Shown piece by piece: positions 45,601 to 59,700 of a stretch of DNA of 64,000 nucleotides. This stretch comes from Taeniopygia guttata (taxonomy: Eukaryota; Chordata; Aves; Passeriformes; Estrildidae), in NCBI RefSeq assembly GCF_048771995.1, contig NC_133027.1:102918501-102982500 (forward strand), given 5' to 3'. The translations under genes were made by a program, and so were the position numbers. The notes below the pieces were generated by a model that saw only the letters and a program-made list of their open reading frames with translations, ran no database searches and was not told where the DNA came from. The first letter of the stretch is position 1. Each line of letters opens with the position of its first letter.

Positions 45601-48600
45601 AAGAGTCTCTGTCCTTGGGGGAATTTCTTCCAATTTAAGTAGTCTTATTTTTGGAGAAATTGAAAAGTATTTACTTTATCAGGATTATTTTGTGGAGTAG
45701 CAGAGTCTCTTTAAATGCTAGCAGTAATTCTTCACTGCCCTTGCTGTCTGCAACCTCCAAAATACTCATCAGCAAGTGCAGCTACCTATCAGCTGTTACA
45801 CAACCATCTGTGCAGCTTTTGATTATGGTTGGGTTTTTTTTGTTTTTCCTTCCAGATTGCTATAATCCTTCTGGAAAGAGAGAAAAGGACAAAATGTTAC
45901 AGTGATGCTACACAATAGGGTGATACCATTATGAGTAGCTACAGTATACATGAGACAGTTTAGGGTGATGGCTGCTGACACCTCAGGCAGACCACGGTCC
46001 CCAAGTCTGCAAAATTAGGGTGATAACAATTATTGTGGTATGTGACAAACAAATGCTTAAATCCATGGAGAACTGCTCTTTCTGAATGTAAAATCTGATT
46101 TCTGTGGTCCTTCATTCAGTTTTGGAGGGGCTGAAGCTCAGAATCTGATACTATTTTACTTCCACCTTGGTGATTTCAGTACCATTTCAGAATTTACCTT
46201 GAAGCCTGGAAATCTGTAATAAAAGTCCAGATTGGAATGACTTTTATGGATCACATTGATCTGTAATTGCCCTTTCTTTTTCTACTTAAAAGCAGAAAGA
46301 AAACATTTATTTTACTGTTGGGTAAAACTTGTTTCAAACACCCTGATTACTTCTGTCTTTCTGTTAGAAGCTTATCTCATCAATAAAAAGGATGAAGAGA
46401 CATAACAGGCTCTGACAATCAAAATTCAAGAGCAGTCACGCAGATCACTGATGAATTAAAGCAGAAGAAATAGGGGAATTTTGTAGAAAATACATGCAGA
46501 GTTTCAGTGAGAAAAAGATGCAACCCTGATGTACATTTGCAATGCCAGCTAAAAATAACATAGCATTTTTGTGGTCAAATGCATGTTTAGCTAATTAGAT
46601 CATTTGATTCACAGAATATTACTTGGAATAAATACTCCAGAGCTCTCTGGAGCTCATTCCCTTTTGTCCTCAGGGAAGTACCCACATGGTGTAACCTTAG
46701 TGAAGACAGCAGCTTTGCCTGGGTCCCTGGGGCGTGGTGCTCATCCCTCAGCACACATGAGTGCATGAAGCCCCTTATGGCTGCCATCCTGAGAATCTGC
46801 TAATTCAATTTCTCAGCGACTTCCAGCATTCTCTCTGATCCTGTAAGTCCTGAGAGTTCAGGGAGTTAATGTGTTCTCTGCAAAAAGTGATTATTGTATT
46901 AATTAGTCATGCTCCAAAGCTTTATATGGAAAAGACTGAAGCATTTAAAAGTCAAAAGTTACTATGCCACTTCCTAGAATTATGTCAAAGTGACCCCACA
47001 AATAACATCTTCACTGGAATTGCTCAGGAAAAGCAATTCTCCTTCTGGCCACAGGGAGCCACACAGCCACCGCTGTGAGCCCAGGGAAGAAAGCAAAGGA
47101 GAGGGCAAAATCTGTCGAGTCTGTAAAGTCCCTGCCAGAGGAGTTTGCAATAGGGGTTGTTCTCTCCTTGAAGTTACCCCACCAGTTACACCTGCTTTAT
47201 CACCAGCACCTGCTGGCACCTTGCACTGTTCTTAGCCTGGCACACAGAATGCATGGATAGCAAAATACTTGTACACAGAGTAATCAGTACAGACTGTCGT
47301 TGTAATTTCTAAGTTCCTTTTTGACTGCAACTTTAAGGTCACTTTGCAAGATGTAAAATGACCATTAATCTGTGAAACCCTAAGTAACAACAGCAGTTGC
47401 TTGACCCCAGAGAATAATCCAGATTTTGTGTCATCACCCCAAGTGTATGACTCTTAAACATTCAATTCTCTCTGTACCAGGAGCATTCTCATCAGTAACA
47501 TCACAGATCAGAAGGCCTGGTCATTATTTCACACTCCATACATCTAAGATAGTTCTGGAATAAATGTAGAGGTCTGATAGCACTCAGCTTCATTGTGCTT
47601 CCTAGACAAGAGTGTCACATTCAGCTCCCTCAGCACCCTCAGCTTCTTTCTCAAGATCTCTACCTGGCTTACAGAGACAGACTTGCACTGCACCTTCCCA
47701 GTGTCTTCCTCAATGTGTTTCCACAAAATTTCAATTTGCTAAGCTTGGAGATTCAAGAAAAACTTCTGCAGATCTTTTCTTGTGAGGGAAGGAAAAAAAC
47801 TTAAGTGAACCAGCAACTCAACAGAAAAGCATCCAGGGAATTATCCCAGTCCACTGAGGGATCAGTTTCCCTTGTTTTCAGCCTGTTCTTATATTTTCCT
47901 TTCTCTAGACACAGTACATGCACTACAAAGGTAGAAACAAACTTCTTTGGGGATTTAAATTCTAACTAGACATCTAAATAGATAATCTTTCATTTATTCA
48001 GGTCCTTAACACTCATTGTCATGCAATTTCAGTTAGCAGAGTGTGTAAACATGTTGAGATATTGCCTAAGAGTTCAAATATTGAGATAGTTGGTTTGGAT
48101 GAGAAGGTCTGCTGCACTGGTTCTCACTGTGCCAGATTAGAGGAGTACTGATAATGCCATGGACCTGCCTCGTGTCACATGCTAAGTTAATTGTTGATCC
48201 AGAAACTAAATCTGGTTTTCCATCTACTGTTCTTTGCTGCTCTCAAGTCAGAAGTTTAGCTGCTTGGAGGTGCAGATTTGACCTGTAAAATCAAATTACA
48301 TTGTCTCGGTCCAAACGTAGCCTCAACTCCAAATATCCCCAGCTTTGTCTGAAAGCTGATACTCCCTAAATAAGGAGCTCCCTCTGTTTCAAATGTCTAG
48401 TGGAGATAAAGTGTATAGAACAAGGACTCTTCCTTGGAGGACTTTAAAAATGCTCTTGACCAAATGCTATTTGACATTTCCTGTGCCACTTTGCAAGACT
48501 CCTTGGAGGGCTGAGCTACTCTTATTTCTGCCATGGAGGCAAAGCCAACATTTCACTGCCTTCAAGCTAAGCAGTGTATGATGGGCAACAATTCAGAATT

Positions 48601-51600
48601 AATTTGACAGTAATGGAGTTGACAACTATTACTGTGAGGTATTTGTTCTATGAACATTGTCATCCTGTCCTCATTTCACACATACCCCACATCCCCCCCT
48701 CACGTTTTGGTGTTACAAGGAATCTCTGAGCAGCAGACAACCTTTATGCACACACATATAACCTGCTGTCCAGGCACAGCAGCAGCTTTGGACTTGGCTT
48801 CTTTGGATACAGTCTGTAGCTTGGAGGTACAAAACAGCCCCATCAGAAAGGGGCTTCAAAGTACGTAACACACACAGGTCCATGGGAAGGGGCAATTCCT
48901 TCTAAACAAGAGTCAGGCCTAGAACCATAAACTAATTTTGGTCAGAATGAATTTTTGGAGCTTGTTTGACCCAATACCTTGCTAAAATCATAGAATATCT
49001 TAGGCAAAAATGCTTATTATTTTCTTTCTGTTGTCTTTCTAATTAAAATGTCCAAAAGAAGCCGGCGGTGGAAGGATGCATTCTGTGTCCATGACTAGAA
49101 AAAACAGTGCAGGTTAAATTTAAAATATGTGCAGTTCCTTTCTTTCTAACACAGGTATTAGTGCAGAATGAGTAGCACTGAGGCCAACATAATTATAAAA
49201 ACACACAACTGGCTACAACCACTACACAAGATCAGAGTGGATCCTCTCCCTGTCTGCAGTGATTTGATGTATTAATAACCACATTGTAATTTGGGTCTTG
49301 CAACCCCGAGAATGAGAGCAAAGTCCTCAAATAATGAATGGCATAGGGTAAAAAAAAACTGAGCAGCAGTTTCTTTATACTGCACTCAAAAGCACTTCAC
49401 TTCCCTTGGACTTCTCTTTCCATTTCTCAAATGAAATGTGATTCCAACCTGCCTTGTGGGAGCTTGGCTCCTGCCATGGCAGATATCCCTGCTCAGCAGA
49501 GAGCTGCATTCCCCCAGCCTGCAGCACTTACCCACGGGGAGCAGGGCACAGAGCTGCTCCAGGCTCGTGCCAGTGACTCGGACACGGCCTCTCCTTGAGC
49601 CCAGCCTGCTGGACATGATGAGTTTGTGCCCTGCTTGTGGAGAGCCAGGCTAAAGACAGATGCTGGAGCTGGTCACTGAAGAAACTCCAACATGGCAAAA
49701 GTGCCAAGATGTATGAGGACAGGCATTGAAAACAAGGACAGCTATCCAGCTGATGAAGGATTTTCCTTAACTTTTAATGTCCCATCAGCTAAATTTGTAA
49801 AATCAGAACTTAATGTTCTATAAGGTATTAATACGAAGTCTGAGCTCCATTCAAGTCAATAGGAGCCTCATCTCTGACTTCACTCTGAAGAGCTGGTGTA
49901 GGCTTATTTTAGTAACTAGCCCTGTATCACAGTAACTATCATAAAAAGATATCATGTATAACAATCAATTTTGTGATTTTTATCGGTATGATACTTGGAA
50001 AACTTCAGGAAACAAGAGGATTCCAGGAGAGTTCTGAAATGCAATTTCTACGAGAATAACAACACCGCCTACTTGGTCTAATCTTATAAACAATGTTTGC
50101 CAGTTCCAGGTGGCAAATATCTCAGTAAACTCAAACAGAACACAGTCAAGTAAGTCCCTACTTTGCTTTAAACACAGACAACAGTAACATCAGTTATCCC
50201 ACATGCTGCAGATCAAAATGGGGTGGTTTGTTTTTACTGAAACCCTCCCCGTTGGTTTCCTGTGTGGCCATGGGCAAGGCAGGCACAGGGGCTGTGTGTC
50301 ACTTGTGCTTCTCTGGAATGAAATGAACTCAGCTACCAACTTCTCAGAAGACAGGTAATGATCAAGATTTTGATCTTTTGATAAGCTGCAGCATAGAAGA
50401 GCAAGCTGCTTTCATTATTAATATTCTCTTACATTTATCTTGTAGTAATTTATTGCACAAGCCAAGAATTATTCATCAAAGAAGTGTAGAGGATAAATCC
50501 TCTCCAACTGTTCTATGAGTGACAGAACCAGGGAATGCTGGATTCCTACAGATCTGAGTTCTTTGCCTTCTGAACTCTGCTCCCTCCTCCCTTAACAGCA
50601 GCTCTGCTGCTTGTTCCCTGCTACACCCACTGGGTACAGAGAGCACACGCTGCAGTCACCACAGCCATCACAGGCTGGCCAGCTGACCAGGTTAAATAAA
50701 ATACCTGTATTCTGCCCACTTTCTCCCTCACATGGGGGTCATTAAGCTGGGGAGTCTGCCCTCTGTGTATCTATTATTATTTTCAGTAAAAAGCCCTCTT
50801 AGGATCACAGTTGCAGGACTTAACCCTCATATATGGGATGGAAATGCAATACCAAGACTCCCAGACAGCCCTCTGTTTCATGGCAATAAAGTGCAATTCA
50901 ATTAGCTTAGGGCATTTTCATGTTTTAAATATAGTTCCCCTATGTTGTCACGACAGGGTTAAATCCTTTCATGTTCTAGAGAAGCATTTAACAATCTTGT
51001 ATATTAATATAATCATTATAGATTTTCAAACCTCTTGGTATGGTAATTCTTATAAAAACAGCTAGTATGATGGAGTGAATAGAGACTGTTATTTTGTCTA
51101 AAATTTCATGAGGGAAAATGTCACCTATGGATAAACTACATTTCTAATGCCTTGAAAATATAAAGTATTGAGCCTAATCCTAAAGCTATTTTACAATGGA
51201 ATTTAGCTTTTTGACCTTAAGATCAGTATTCCATTAAGTCACAGTCTGATGAAAGATGTGTAGGTAATAGGAGAAGCAGCAGCCTGTTCTTTGGCCTGGC
51301 TAACTGCAGAGAGTCCCAATAGTTATTTTAATACATCTTACTCTGTTAGGAGAATTACATATTAGGCATTTGTGCTTACAGCACAATGACCTAGCACTAG
51401 CAAGGTCATTGGTAAGCTCAGTTTTTCATTTGAGTGTGGTTTTACCTAAGCTAACAGGAGCACCCAAGAAAGCTCACAGCTGTAAGGACATTAACTGCAT
51501 TGCAACTACATGGATATGACTCAACCAAGATTGCATGAGGAGACTTATTCAGTCCAAAAAATACAGTTCTTTTCCCAAAAAGCCTTCCTTAATGTCTTTA

Positions 51601-52980
51601 ATGGAAAAGTATACTACATCATTATGTAACTCCTAATTAACAAGAGCTGGCTCTGAATTCGTATTTTTAAAATGTGCTGGCCTGCACAGCTCTAAACTGA
51701 CAGCTTTAACTCAGTGTCTTCAGTAAGGGTGTGACCATGTGCTCTGTGCTTCTCAGTGGTGCAGACCACTGACTTTGCACAGTCCCTGTGATACCCATCA
51801 ATCCTGTCTCCTGGTGGCTCCCACAGACAGCTTAATCAGCTCCATGAAAGGTTTCATTTTTTAAATGAAAAATTCAGATGAAGATCGCTGCTGTCTGTGA
51901 TTCAACTGCCTGTGAAAAATAGCAATGTCCTCTAATATTCATTGTTTGAATAGTGCTGGTGTACTGGAGTGATAATCAAAGTAAAATCAATTGTAATTTT
52001 GACTGCAAATAAGGTCTCTGTGATTAGATGGTCTGAGGACACCGTTTGTGGTTGCATGGGACATCCAGAAGCTTAGAAGAGGAACCTTAGAAGACATACC
52101 ACAAGGTGCAGGACCCCAATTTAAGCCTCATTTGAAATTGAGTTGTTAATCCTGTGTTTCTGAGGCGAAAGTGATTTTGGTCACATCCAGTGGGAAATGC
52201 TGGCCCATTACCTAACCTCTGTAGTTTCACTTTAGACAGAATCAGAGAATCTGGTGTCTCTTTGATCCCACTACAAGCTAATTTAGCATATTGTGCTGGC
52301 AGGAAATAGCTAGCTTTGCTTTGGGTGGGTATAGGGTTTGTGTCAGTGCTACTCAATGCAGAACACAAAAGCACAAGGAGGCAAAGTGACTTGTTAGGCC
52401 AGAGGGGAACAGCTTCCAATGCTTTTCCAATGCCAGTCCAGTAGAGTGAACATAAAGCTTCATGTGTTGCTTAAAATACTGAAATGGCCTCCAACATTTC
52501 AGTGTCAAAATCAATAGCATTCTGATGAATTGGGACATTCATTTTCTTCTCCCTCCCCCTCTTCCCATTTTTTTAATCTCTTTGTCTCTGCTGGTGTACT
52601 AAATTTGTTTTGAGGTTTCAGAAAATTTGGAACATTTTAGCTTTTAATTTTAATCAGTAGACACAAGAGGACCTGACCCCTTTTATAATAACTGGAAGGG
52701 TTGAATAATCAAAGTCTGAGTAGTCAAGGTCAAAATACATTTCTTAATTTACGTCTTACAGTTCTCTAATACCAAGTCTATACATCACAATGTTAATCTA
52801 CAAAACCTTTAGAACCAAATATTGGAGTTCTTTCTGTGAACAAATTAAACAAGACACAGTTTTTAAATGAAAATTATTAATGTCACAGTTGCCTAACATT
52901 GCATGTAGTAGCAGTGCATCTGCCCACGTTTAGGTCTGTTCCCATCAGCAATAATACTTAGGATAAAGCTGCTTCTGTCT
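45601..52980. other. Intergenic stretch, no supported gene
   Basis: Scanning both strands gives only short frames (at most 110 codons) without recognisable domains, and no tRNA or clear transposon. A slightly GC-richer patch sits at 49440-49660. TGACCT and AGGTCA half-sites face each other at about 51388-51414. Confidence 0.45.
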
Positions 52981-53283
52981 TTAATACAGGATCTGTAATG
53001 TCACAGGAGGTTCAATGTCTGCGCCACAAGCACAATTACATAATGATGCATCACCCACAGCATCTATTGGTGTGCATTTGTCAACCAAGAGGAGAGGCAC
53101 ATGCTTGGAGGGATCAATGTTCTTGTTAACACATTGCATCAGAGGGATGAGCAGACACCCCATGGAAATGGAGCCCAGGAGCAGGTAGCCTGGGTTTCTT
53201 GCAACAGTGTTCTCATCCTTCCTGAAAGTAAGAACGAAATCATCTCTGCTTGGTTCTGCTAATCTGTTTTCAGAGCTTGACAT
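52981..53283 (-). other. Unrecognised 100-codon open frame with a hydrophobic segment
   Basis: The frame starts MSSSENRLAE and includes a hydrophobic stretch YLLLGSISMGCLLIPLMQ (about residues 32-49), then a Cys-rich end CNCACG. An internal acceptor (TTCTTACTTTCAG before 53221) would allow a terminal exon from 53221 to the stop at 52981. I recognise no family, and no polyadenylation signal is close. It is a candidate small membrane protein exon or a chance frame. Confidence 0.2.
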
Positions 53284-56200
53284 AATTTGTCAGAACAGGC
53301 TGTTTCACCATTATAAAAATTCTGAACTCAGGGTGCTACTCCTGCAGCAATGGATTTAGGAGAGAAAAGGGAGAAATTGGCTGACACACAGAGCTACACA
53401 GCAGCATCAGTTCATGGCAGTGCTTACAACACTACGACTGCTGCACTTGGAGACCAAGGAGGAAGCTGAAAAAGTGTGTTTGCACATGCCTGAGCCAATT
53501 AACTAAACCATGGCAAGTCTGTATGAAGGTACATAAGATCTTTTCCAGCCTTAATGATTCTATGGTAATTACTTCTGCAAAGCTGCTTCCTATATCTAAC
53601 ATTCAAAATAACTGTTTCAGCCAAGTAATTCTTCAGCTTTTTGGAAAGAACGACCCAGAAGTAAGGTGCTTATATATTTAAAGAAAAAAGGCAGGAAGAG
53701 ACAAATTATAATAAAAACACTGAGTCCTCTAACAAGGAGTGGTTCAGAAGAGGGCAGAGTGGGGTATTTAATTGCTGCTAAATGTACCACCAATCCCCAT
53801 CAGGGTGAATGCTGAGTACTTGTCCCGTAAGTTCATCTTCAGTGATGAGCTCACCAGACCCTCATCCTAAAGCCTGTTTGTTTTACTGAACTTTCCTCTC
53901 TCTCCTCTAGCTCTGTTTGGAATCCTCCCAGAGCAGTGCTGTGAGATCTAATGAGCATTATTAGTCAGCCCCCTGCTGCCTTGGTTCTTGGCCTGGTGTG
54001 TTCACACAGACTGAAACCAAAGCCTGTCCAAACCAATAAGCCACACTCTGGATGGAACATCTGAAGGCAGAACACCCACCTAAACTTTTTAATGTACTGG
54101 TCACCAGCAGCAGAGAAACTGAGAGGTGTGGGAGGCAAACTCTGTGTCTGCCACAAATAAATCAGGAAATGACCATGAGTTAAGACCTCCAGTGCTCCCA
54201 TCCTTTCAGCCAGTACTGCAGATAGGAGAGATGAGGAGGCAGCTCCAGAGGCTGCTTTTCATGGGCTGCATGCAGCACTAGGAACTGACTGCGGGTTGTG
54301 TTTTGAACAGCACCCAGCAATGTCGATGTGACTGGGCTTGAGAAATTGTGCTTGAGCAGCTCTCTTCTGCAGGGTGTCCCACCCCAGTGAGGCAATCATC
54401 CGGCCCAGCTGCAGCCTCAGGCATTTACTTTGTAATTCACTCTCTCCAATAAAAATATAAGCTGGAAGAAAAACTTTCTAACACAGTGCAAAAATGTAGT
54501 GCATTCCTCTCATCATGTCTACTCATCATTATAAATGCCACTTCTCTTTTTGATTTTGACATATATGCACTTACTGCCTTTTCTTTCCACTTTTGTCTAA
54601 ATGTTAAAGCAAATTTCAATCTTTAAATATCTTCCTAATTCTTTCTTGTAGGTCCATGACTCAGCTGAATGGAAGCACCTTCCAGCCTCTTTATTTTCTG
54701 TGTTTTAGGGTGCAGTCCTGAGAGATAAGTAAGTGAGCTTTCTCATCATTTGAGGCTTAAGTGTGAGCCATTATTCAGCTAAAAATCCAGATGGAATGTT
54801 GTCAGCAGAGTTCTTAACCAGCTCTGGGACAACAGGTGAGCAGGGAGAAGGTAAAGCTGAGAAGAGAGCACTAATTTTATCCTTTACATTAAACCTTAGT
54901 TTCTCCAGGTGTTTTTAAACTTGTTTTCAACATAAACCAGGATCCTGAGCATGAAATAGCAATCCAAAAGTTAAACCACCTAGTGATTTTTAGTACCATG
55001 GGAATTTACTCAACTAAGAGCAACCCAATTTAAATCAGACACCCAAGTTAAGTTTTCCTGACATTAATGCTAAATTCTGATACGGGAAAAATCCTGTTCT
55101 ATGTCCTATCTGAAAAATTCTAAATTATCAACTGTTAATAAAAAATTCCTACAGGATACTGTGACTCACCCTACCTTCCCAATTAAGTTGAATCACCAGA
55201 AAATATTTTGTCCACAGCAATGTTTGCATTGCAAATGTTCAACCAGGATGGTGGGGTGCACTTCATTATCTTTTCAGCTCTCTGGAGAATGTGCTGAAAT
55301 ACAGAGACCTACCAGAGTGTGCCAGTTTGTTGGATCACATGTCCAAGGAGATGGTACACTCATGAGATCTGGTCATCGTAAAAATCCACGTGGCTTTAAT
55401 CAGGTGGAGATAAATGCAGTGGCAAAAAGTATGAAAAGTTTTACTACGGTTTGGGAGGACAGGAGAAAGAGTCACATTTTACTTTTCTGAACCCAATCCT
55501 GGTGAGATGTAAAGCTGACAAAGTGCAAATACTGTGCCTACCCACTTAACCTGAGTGGGTTGCAGGTTGCAGGTTCCAGGCTAGGCTGCATTTAGAGAGA
55601 GCCCAGTGGGAGAAAGAAGCTGGCTTTCTATCCCCATCCTTTTCTGATTTAATGATCCCTTACATGCCCCGTGTCCCCTTTCCCATCTCCCAAGATGTAG
55701 AAGCTTGTTTTGACTTTCCCACTGATTTGTCTGCCTCCAGCTTTGCAGCAATGCAGATGTTTTCCTGGAAAAGAGGAGACCCCACCTTTGATGTTTAACT
55801 ACCAGCAACAAGGGCACAAAGTGGGAAAGAGAGTGACCAAATCCCAGTGGAGAGACTTTGCATACAGAGAATATCTATTTTACATATGCAGGTAAGTCAA
55901 TTCCTACTCCTTATGGAAACCCCACCCCAAGAACTCCTTTTTGCTGTTATTTTTTTCCCTTTTAACAGTTTTAGCCTTCTTAGCCTTCAATAGCAGATGA
56001 TGCAGCAATGAGAAGAAATAAGTATGATTAACCACTAGCAAAATGTATTTTCTCTCCCTCCTGACTTGCAAACACTGAGGTGTTAAAACAAGAACTTTTG
56101 TCATATTAAATTCAGAGGTGGGTGCCATGCTTGTACTTTACCTTGTCACTGTAACACATACTTTTGATACCAAAAAGGGGTTATTGTCCTAACCTAGAGA

Positions 56201-59200
56201 CTTCCATGCAGTGCTCTAAGTAAGGGGTGTTTTGTTCCTGCAGTTTTGATAATTTAGCTGCAGCTCTGGCCTGTCTTACTATGCAGCTTATTCCTGATTC
56301 ATCTTCTGAGCTTACAAAATACCAGATAAAAATAGATTATTAAACTTGTTCTATCTAAATTCCCATAATCCTTGTGCTCATTAAAAATAAAGTCATGTAA
56401 CTGTTCTTAGTCAGGATTTCACTAATTAGTACGAATGGCACTTCTGACCTTGTGATTTCTACCCTTAATACACCCAGGTTGGCTGTGCTGCCTGCATTAA
56501 CATACTCAGGATATATAATACTGTCTTACACAACAAAGTGCTGCAGAGAGAAATGCAAACCAGAAAATAAAGGTCAGGAGCCTGTATGGAGTTTCTCCAC
56601 ATCCTTATCCTTTGGCTTCATGGAATATTTTGTATGTATTTCCATATAACCAATTAGAAATTCACAAATAAAAATCAGGGGTCAACTTTTCATAGATCCT
56701 TTAAGAGACAGGGAAGCTCTCCAAAGTGCTCTTGATCAGTGGCTCTGGTTCAGGTTAGCAGTTTGTTGGTTTCTGTAACAGCTCCTAGGATCTCAAAAAT
56801 TTCAGGGAGACACCAGCACAAGCTTATTAAACTTATCCTCATTGGACTGGGGTTTTTATTTTTAAAAGAAAGACAGATTTATATAAAGGAAGCAACTTCC
56901 CTGTTCTCATTTCACTTTAGGGAACAGTTTTATCTTTTTACTCTTCACTATGCAATAAAATGAAACGTGGGTATTTTTGTTTAGGAAATTAAAAACTGTT
57001 GGCAGCAAATTTTTGTTCTGTAGCTGCTGATTTATGTATTATTTAATTTATAGGTGTCACGAGTCAGGAAATTACTAATCCATTAATCAATCTAATCCTC
57101 TCACCATCAAGCTGTATGGATAAGTATTTAAATAAATTATACCAATAGGACAATCAATTCTCTGGATGTTGTAATAAAAAGCAGAAGGAACTTAACTATG
57201 CAGGTGATGGATCTACCACAATGAGAACAGAAATTTAAATAGTTCAGAGAAATACTCAGTCATGGTAGACTGACAGAGGATATAAAAGCAGGAAAGTTAG
57301 AGGGGAAAAGCTACATCAGGGTTTGGGTTGGTTTTTTTTTTTTTTAAATCTCTCCTAACACAAGAGGAAAGGAAGAACCAACGCAAACCCAAAAGATTTA
57401 TAATGAATGAAACTTTTTCTGAAAAAAGTGGACTTCTGACAGAGTTTCCAAGTGGCCTGCAGGACTCATTAACATTCCCAAGCTCAAAAATCATCCGGTC
57501 AACAAAATAAAACCGAAAACCAAACCAACAAACCCTGATGGTGAGGAGGCAAACTGAAAGTAAAACAAAGCAGGGATATAAATTTCAATGGGCCAGGACA
57601 TAAGCCAACTTCTAGTGGAAGGATTAGGAAGAAAATTCCTATATATAGCAGGGTTATTTGATGCTTGACCACTCCAGGGAACCTTACAATTTTCTCTGAG
57701 GCACTTGTCCTGGCTATTCTGGGTGTGAGGAAAATGGCTCAGGCATATTTGGGGCCTGATTCTCTATGCAGCTCTGTATGCATCTGTGCTTATGTAAGAA
57801 AGGAAGACATTTTAATAGTTACTCCAGAGATGCAAATGATTAATCTGAAAAATTAGCATTGTATTTATTTCTATTTCTTGCAGAATTGGGGTTTGTAAGC
57901 CTGGATCAGAAAACAGAAATGTTCCATTGAGAAGGTAAAAGCATAAAAAAAGAATCTGCCATCGAGCTGCTGATAGAATTCTACATTTCACAGACATTTG
58001 GGCCAAAGCCCATGAATTATTTAGCCTTGTTACCTGCATAATGTAGGTCACAACCTCCCTCTGTAATTAGGCTAAACAGTACCTACTTCTGTTTCAGCTC
58101 TGTAATAAAACATTTAAGGCAACAGTTCTGATTTCAGGACTTGAGGGATGGAGAGCTGAAAACATGCCCAAGCTGGGGCTTTCCCTCCATTCCTCATCCT
58201 GAGCTCAGCTCATTATATTCTGCATGGAACTGCTGCCTCTTCAGCCTTTTTTTTTTTCCCAGCCTGGAGTCCATGACTGACAGCCCCTGCTGAGTACTTG
58301 TACATAGCAAAGTGGTATTTTACTTAACCCTTGGATAAGCTAAGCAGACAAGACTTCCTTTTCTCTTAAGATTTTCCAGATTAACTTTGTAGCTTTAATT
58401 GTCTCTGCCTGAGGTCTTTTATGGGCTGTGTTGGCACAGCTTCACTTTGTGTGTGTAAGGCTTATTCAGTGATTAATGCTAAAAATCAATCTTGGCCTAG
58501 ATCCTTCTCTCAGCACAACAGAGAGACTTGGGCAAGGGCCTCACAGGAGCAGGTGTTAGAGGAACCTTTGGTGACTGTTCTCACCTACAGGTGCTTCTGC
58601 CCATTTAGCAAATCCTTAGCTGCTTGTTCCGAACTTTAGGGATCAGCTGTGGTACAAACGTGGAACATCAAACTGCATCTTGTGACTATTTCCCTAGGGG
58701 AATAGCTGGAGTAACAAAACCTATCACTTACTGCCTTAAGTGACAGCGGAATCAACACTTAACACTGGAATAAACAGAAGTGGGAGAAATTTTTTTTGAC
58801 AGAAATTAATCCAGTGCTACCTAAACAACATTGCTTCAGCAAAGATTACTGCAAGCCTGTGGGCAATTAACAGGGCTTAGTTTTAAGACTCTACTAAATA
58901 TTAAATATTATTCATAACTGTTTTTGTCATCGGTTTTGGATAAGGAATTTCCTGGGAAAGCAACCCCACCCACCTTATAGGATACAAGGTTCAGCTCTGA
59001 AGGCTCTTAAAATTGTTTGTCAGGCAAGGTCCTGTAAATTATTTGGCCATGGTGTAACAGAGCAGAGCACTGCACATAAAATGTTCCACTGGTTTTGCCA
59101 GCTGCAAGACAGTATTTAGTCAGAGCAGTGGCAAAAAAACCAAACCAAACCATCAGTTCTGTTCTAACAGATTCTAAGATTAGCATTTTCAGTGCAGGAA

Positions 59201-59700
59201 AATTATTGTCTCATCCAGTGAAGGGAGTTTTTTCTCATCTATTTTTGTCAGGCATCTTTCAGAAGTGCAGGACAGCCCCTATCTAACAGCTCTGGGTTTC
59301 TCCCCTTCAAGTCCCAGTGTGTCTGCCTAAGAGAAATGCAGAGAGAAGGGAACAAACACAAGAACAGTATCAGAAGCATCTTTGGTGTTGCCAAAAGTAC
59401 AGGAGTAGAAAACTGAACAGCTTCACTTTGGGGGAAAACACTGCCAGGCTCTTCTCTTCTGCCTTGCCTTGCCACTTTGAGTCAATATTCAATATACAGT
59501 CTCACTAATGTTACAGAGGGAAATCCTACTACCCTCTGCTCCTACTTGGTCTATCTGCCCAAAGGGTCAAATCTTCCCTTTTATTTACTTCTGTGTATTT
59601 ACAGCAGAAATGCCAATGCAGCCCTCAGTTGCCAGAATTTCTCAACTCTTGTGTTTTCTGGTTAATTTCTCTTCCTGGAAGGTATTTATTCCTAGTGGCT
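53284..59700. other. Intergenic stretch, little recognised
   Basis: A possible tiny CR1 3' tail lies at about 53530-53565 (AGATCTTTTCCAGCC, then TTAATGATTCTATGG). Poly-T tracts are at about 57330 and 58246. The longest frame is 129 codons (55101-55490 plus) and is unrecognised. No gene is supported. Confidence 0.4.

Noticed and set aside
45343-45642. Lys/Glu/Arg-rich and Phe/Leu-rich frames
   Set aside because: They are translations of the (AAAAG)n microsatellite.
51388-51414. Everted AGGTCA half-sites, possible nuclear-receptor element
   Set aside because: The 10-nt spacing is not a standard arrangement and two 6-mers facing each other are expected by chance.
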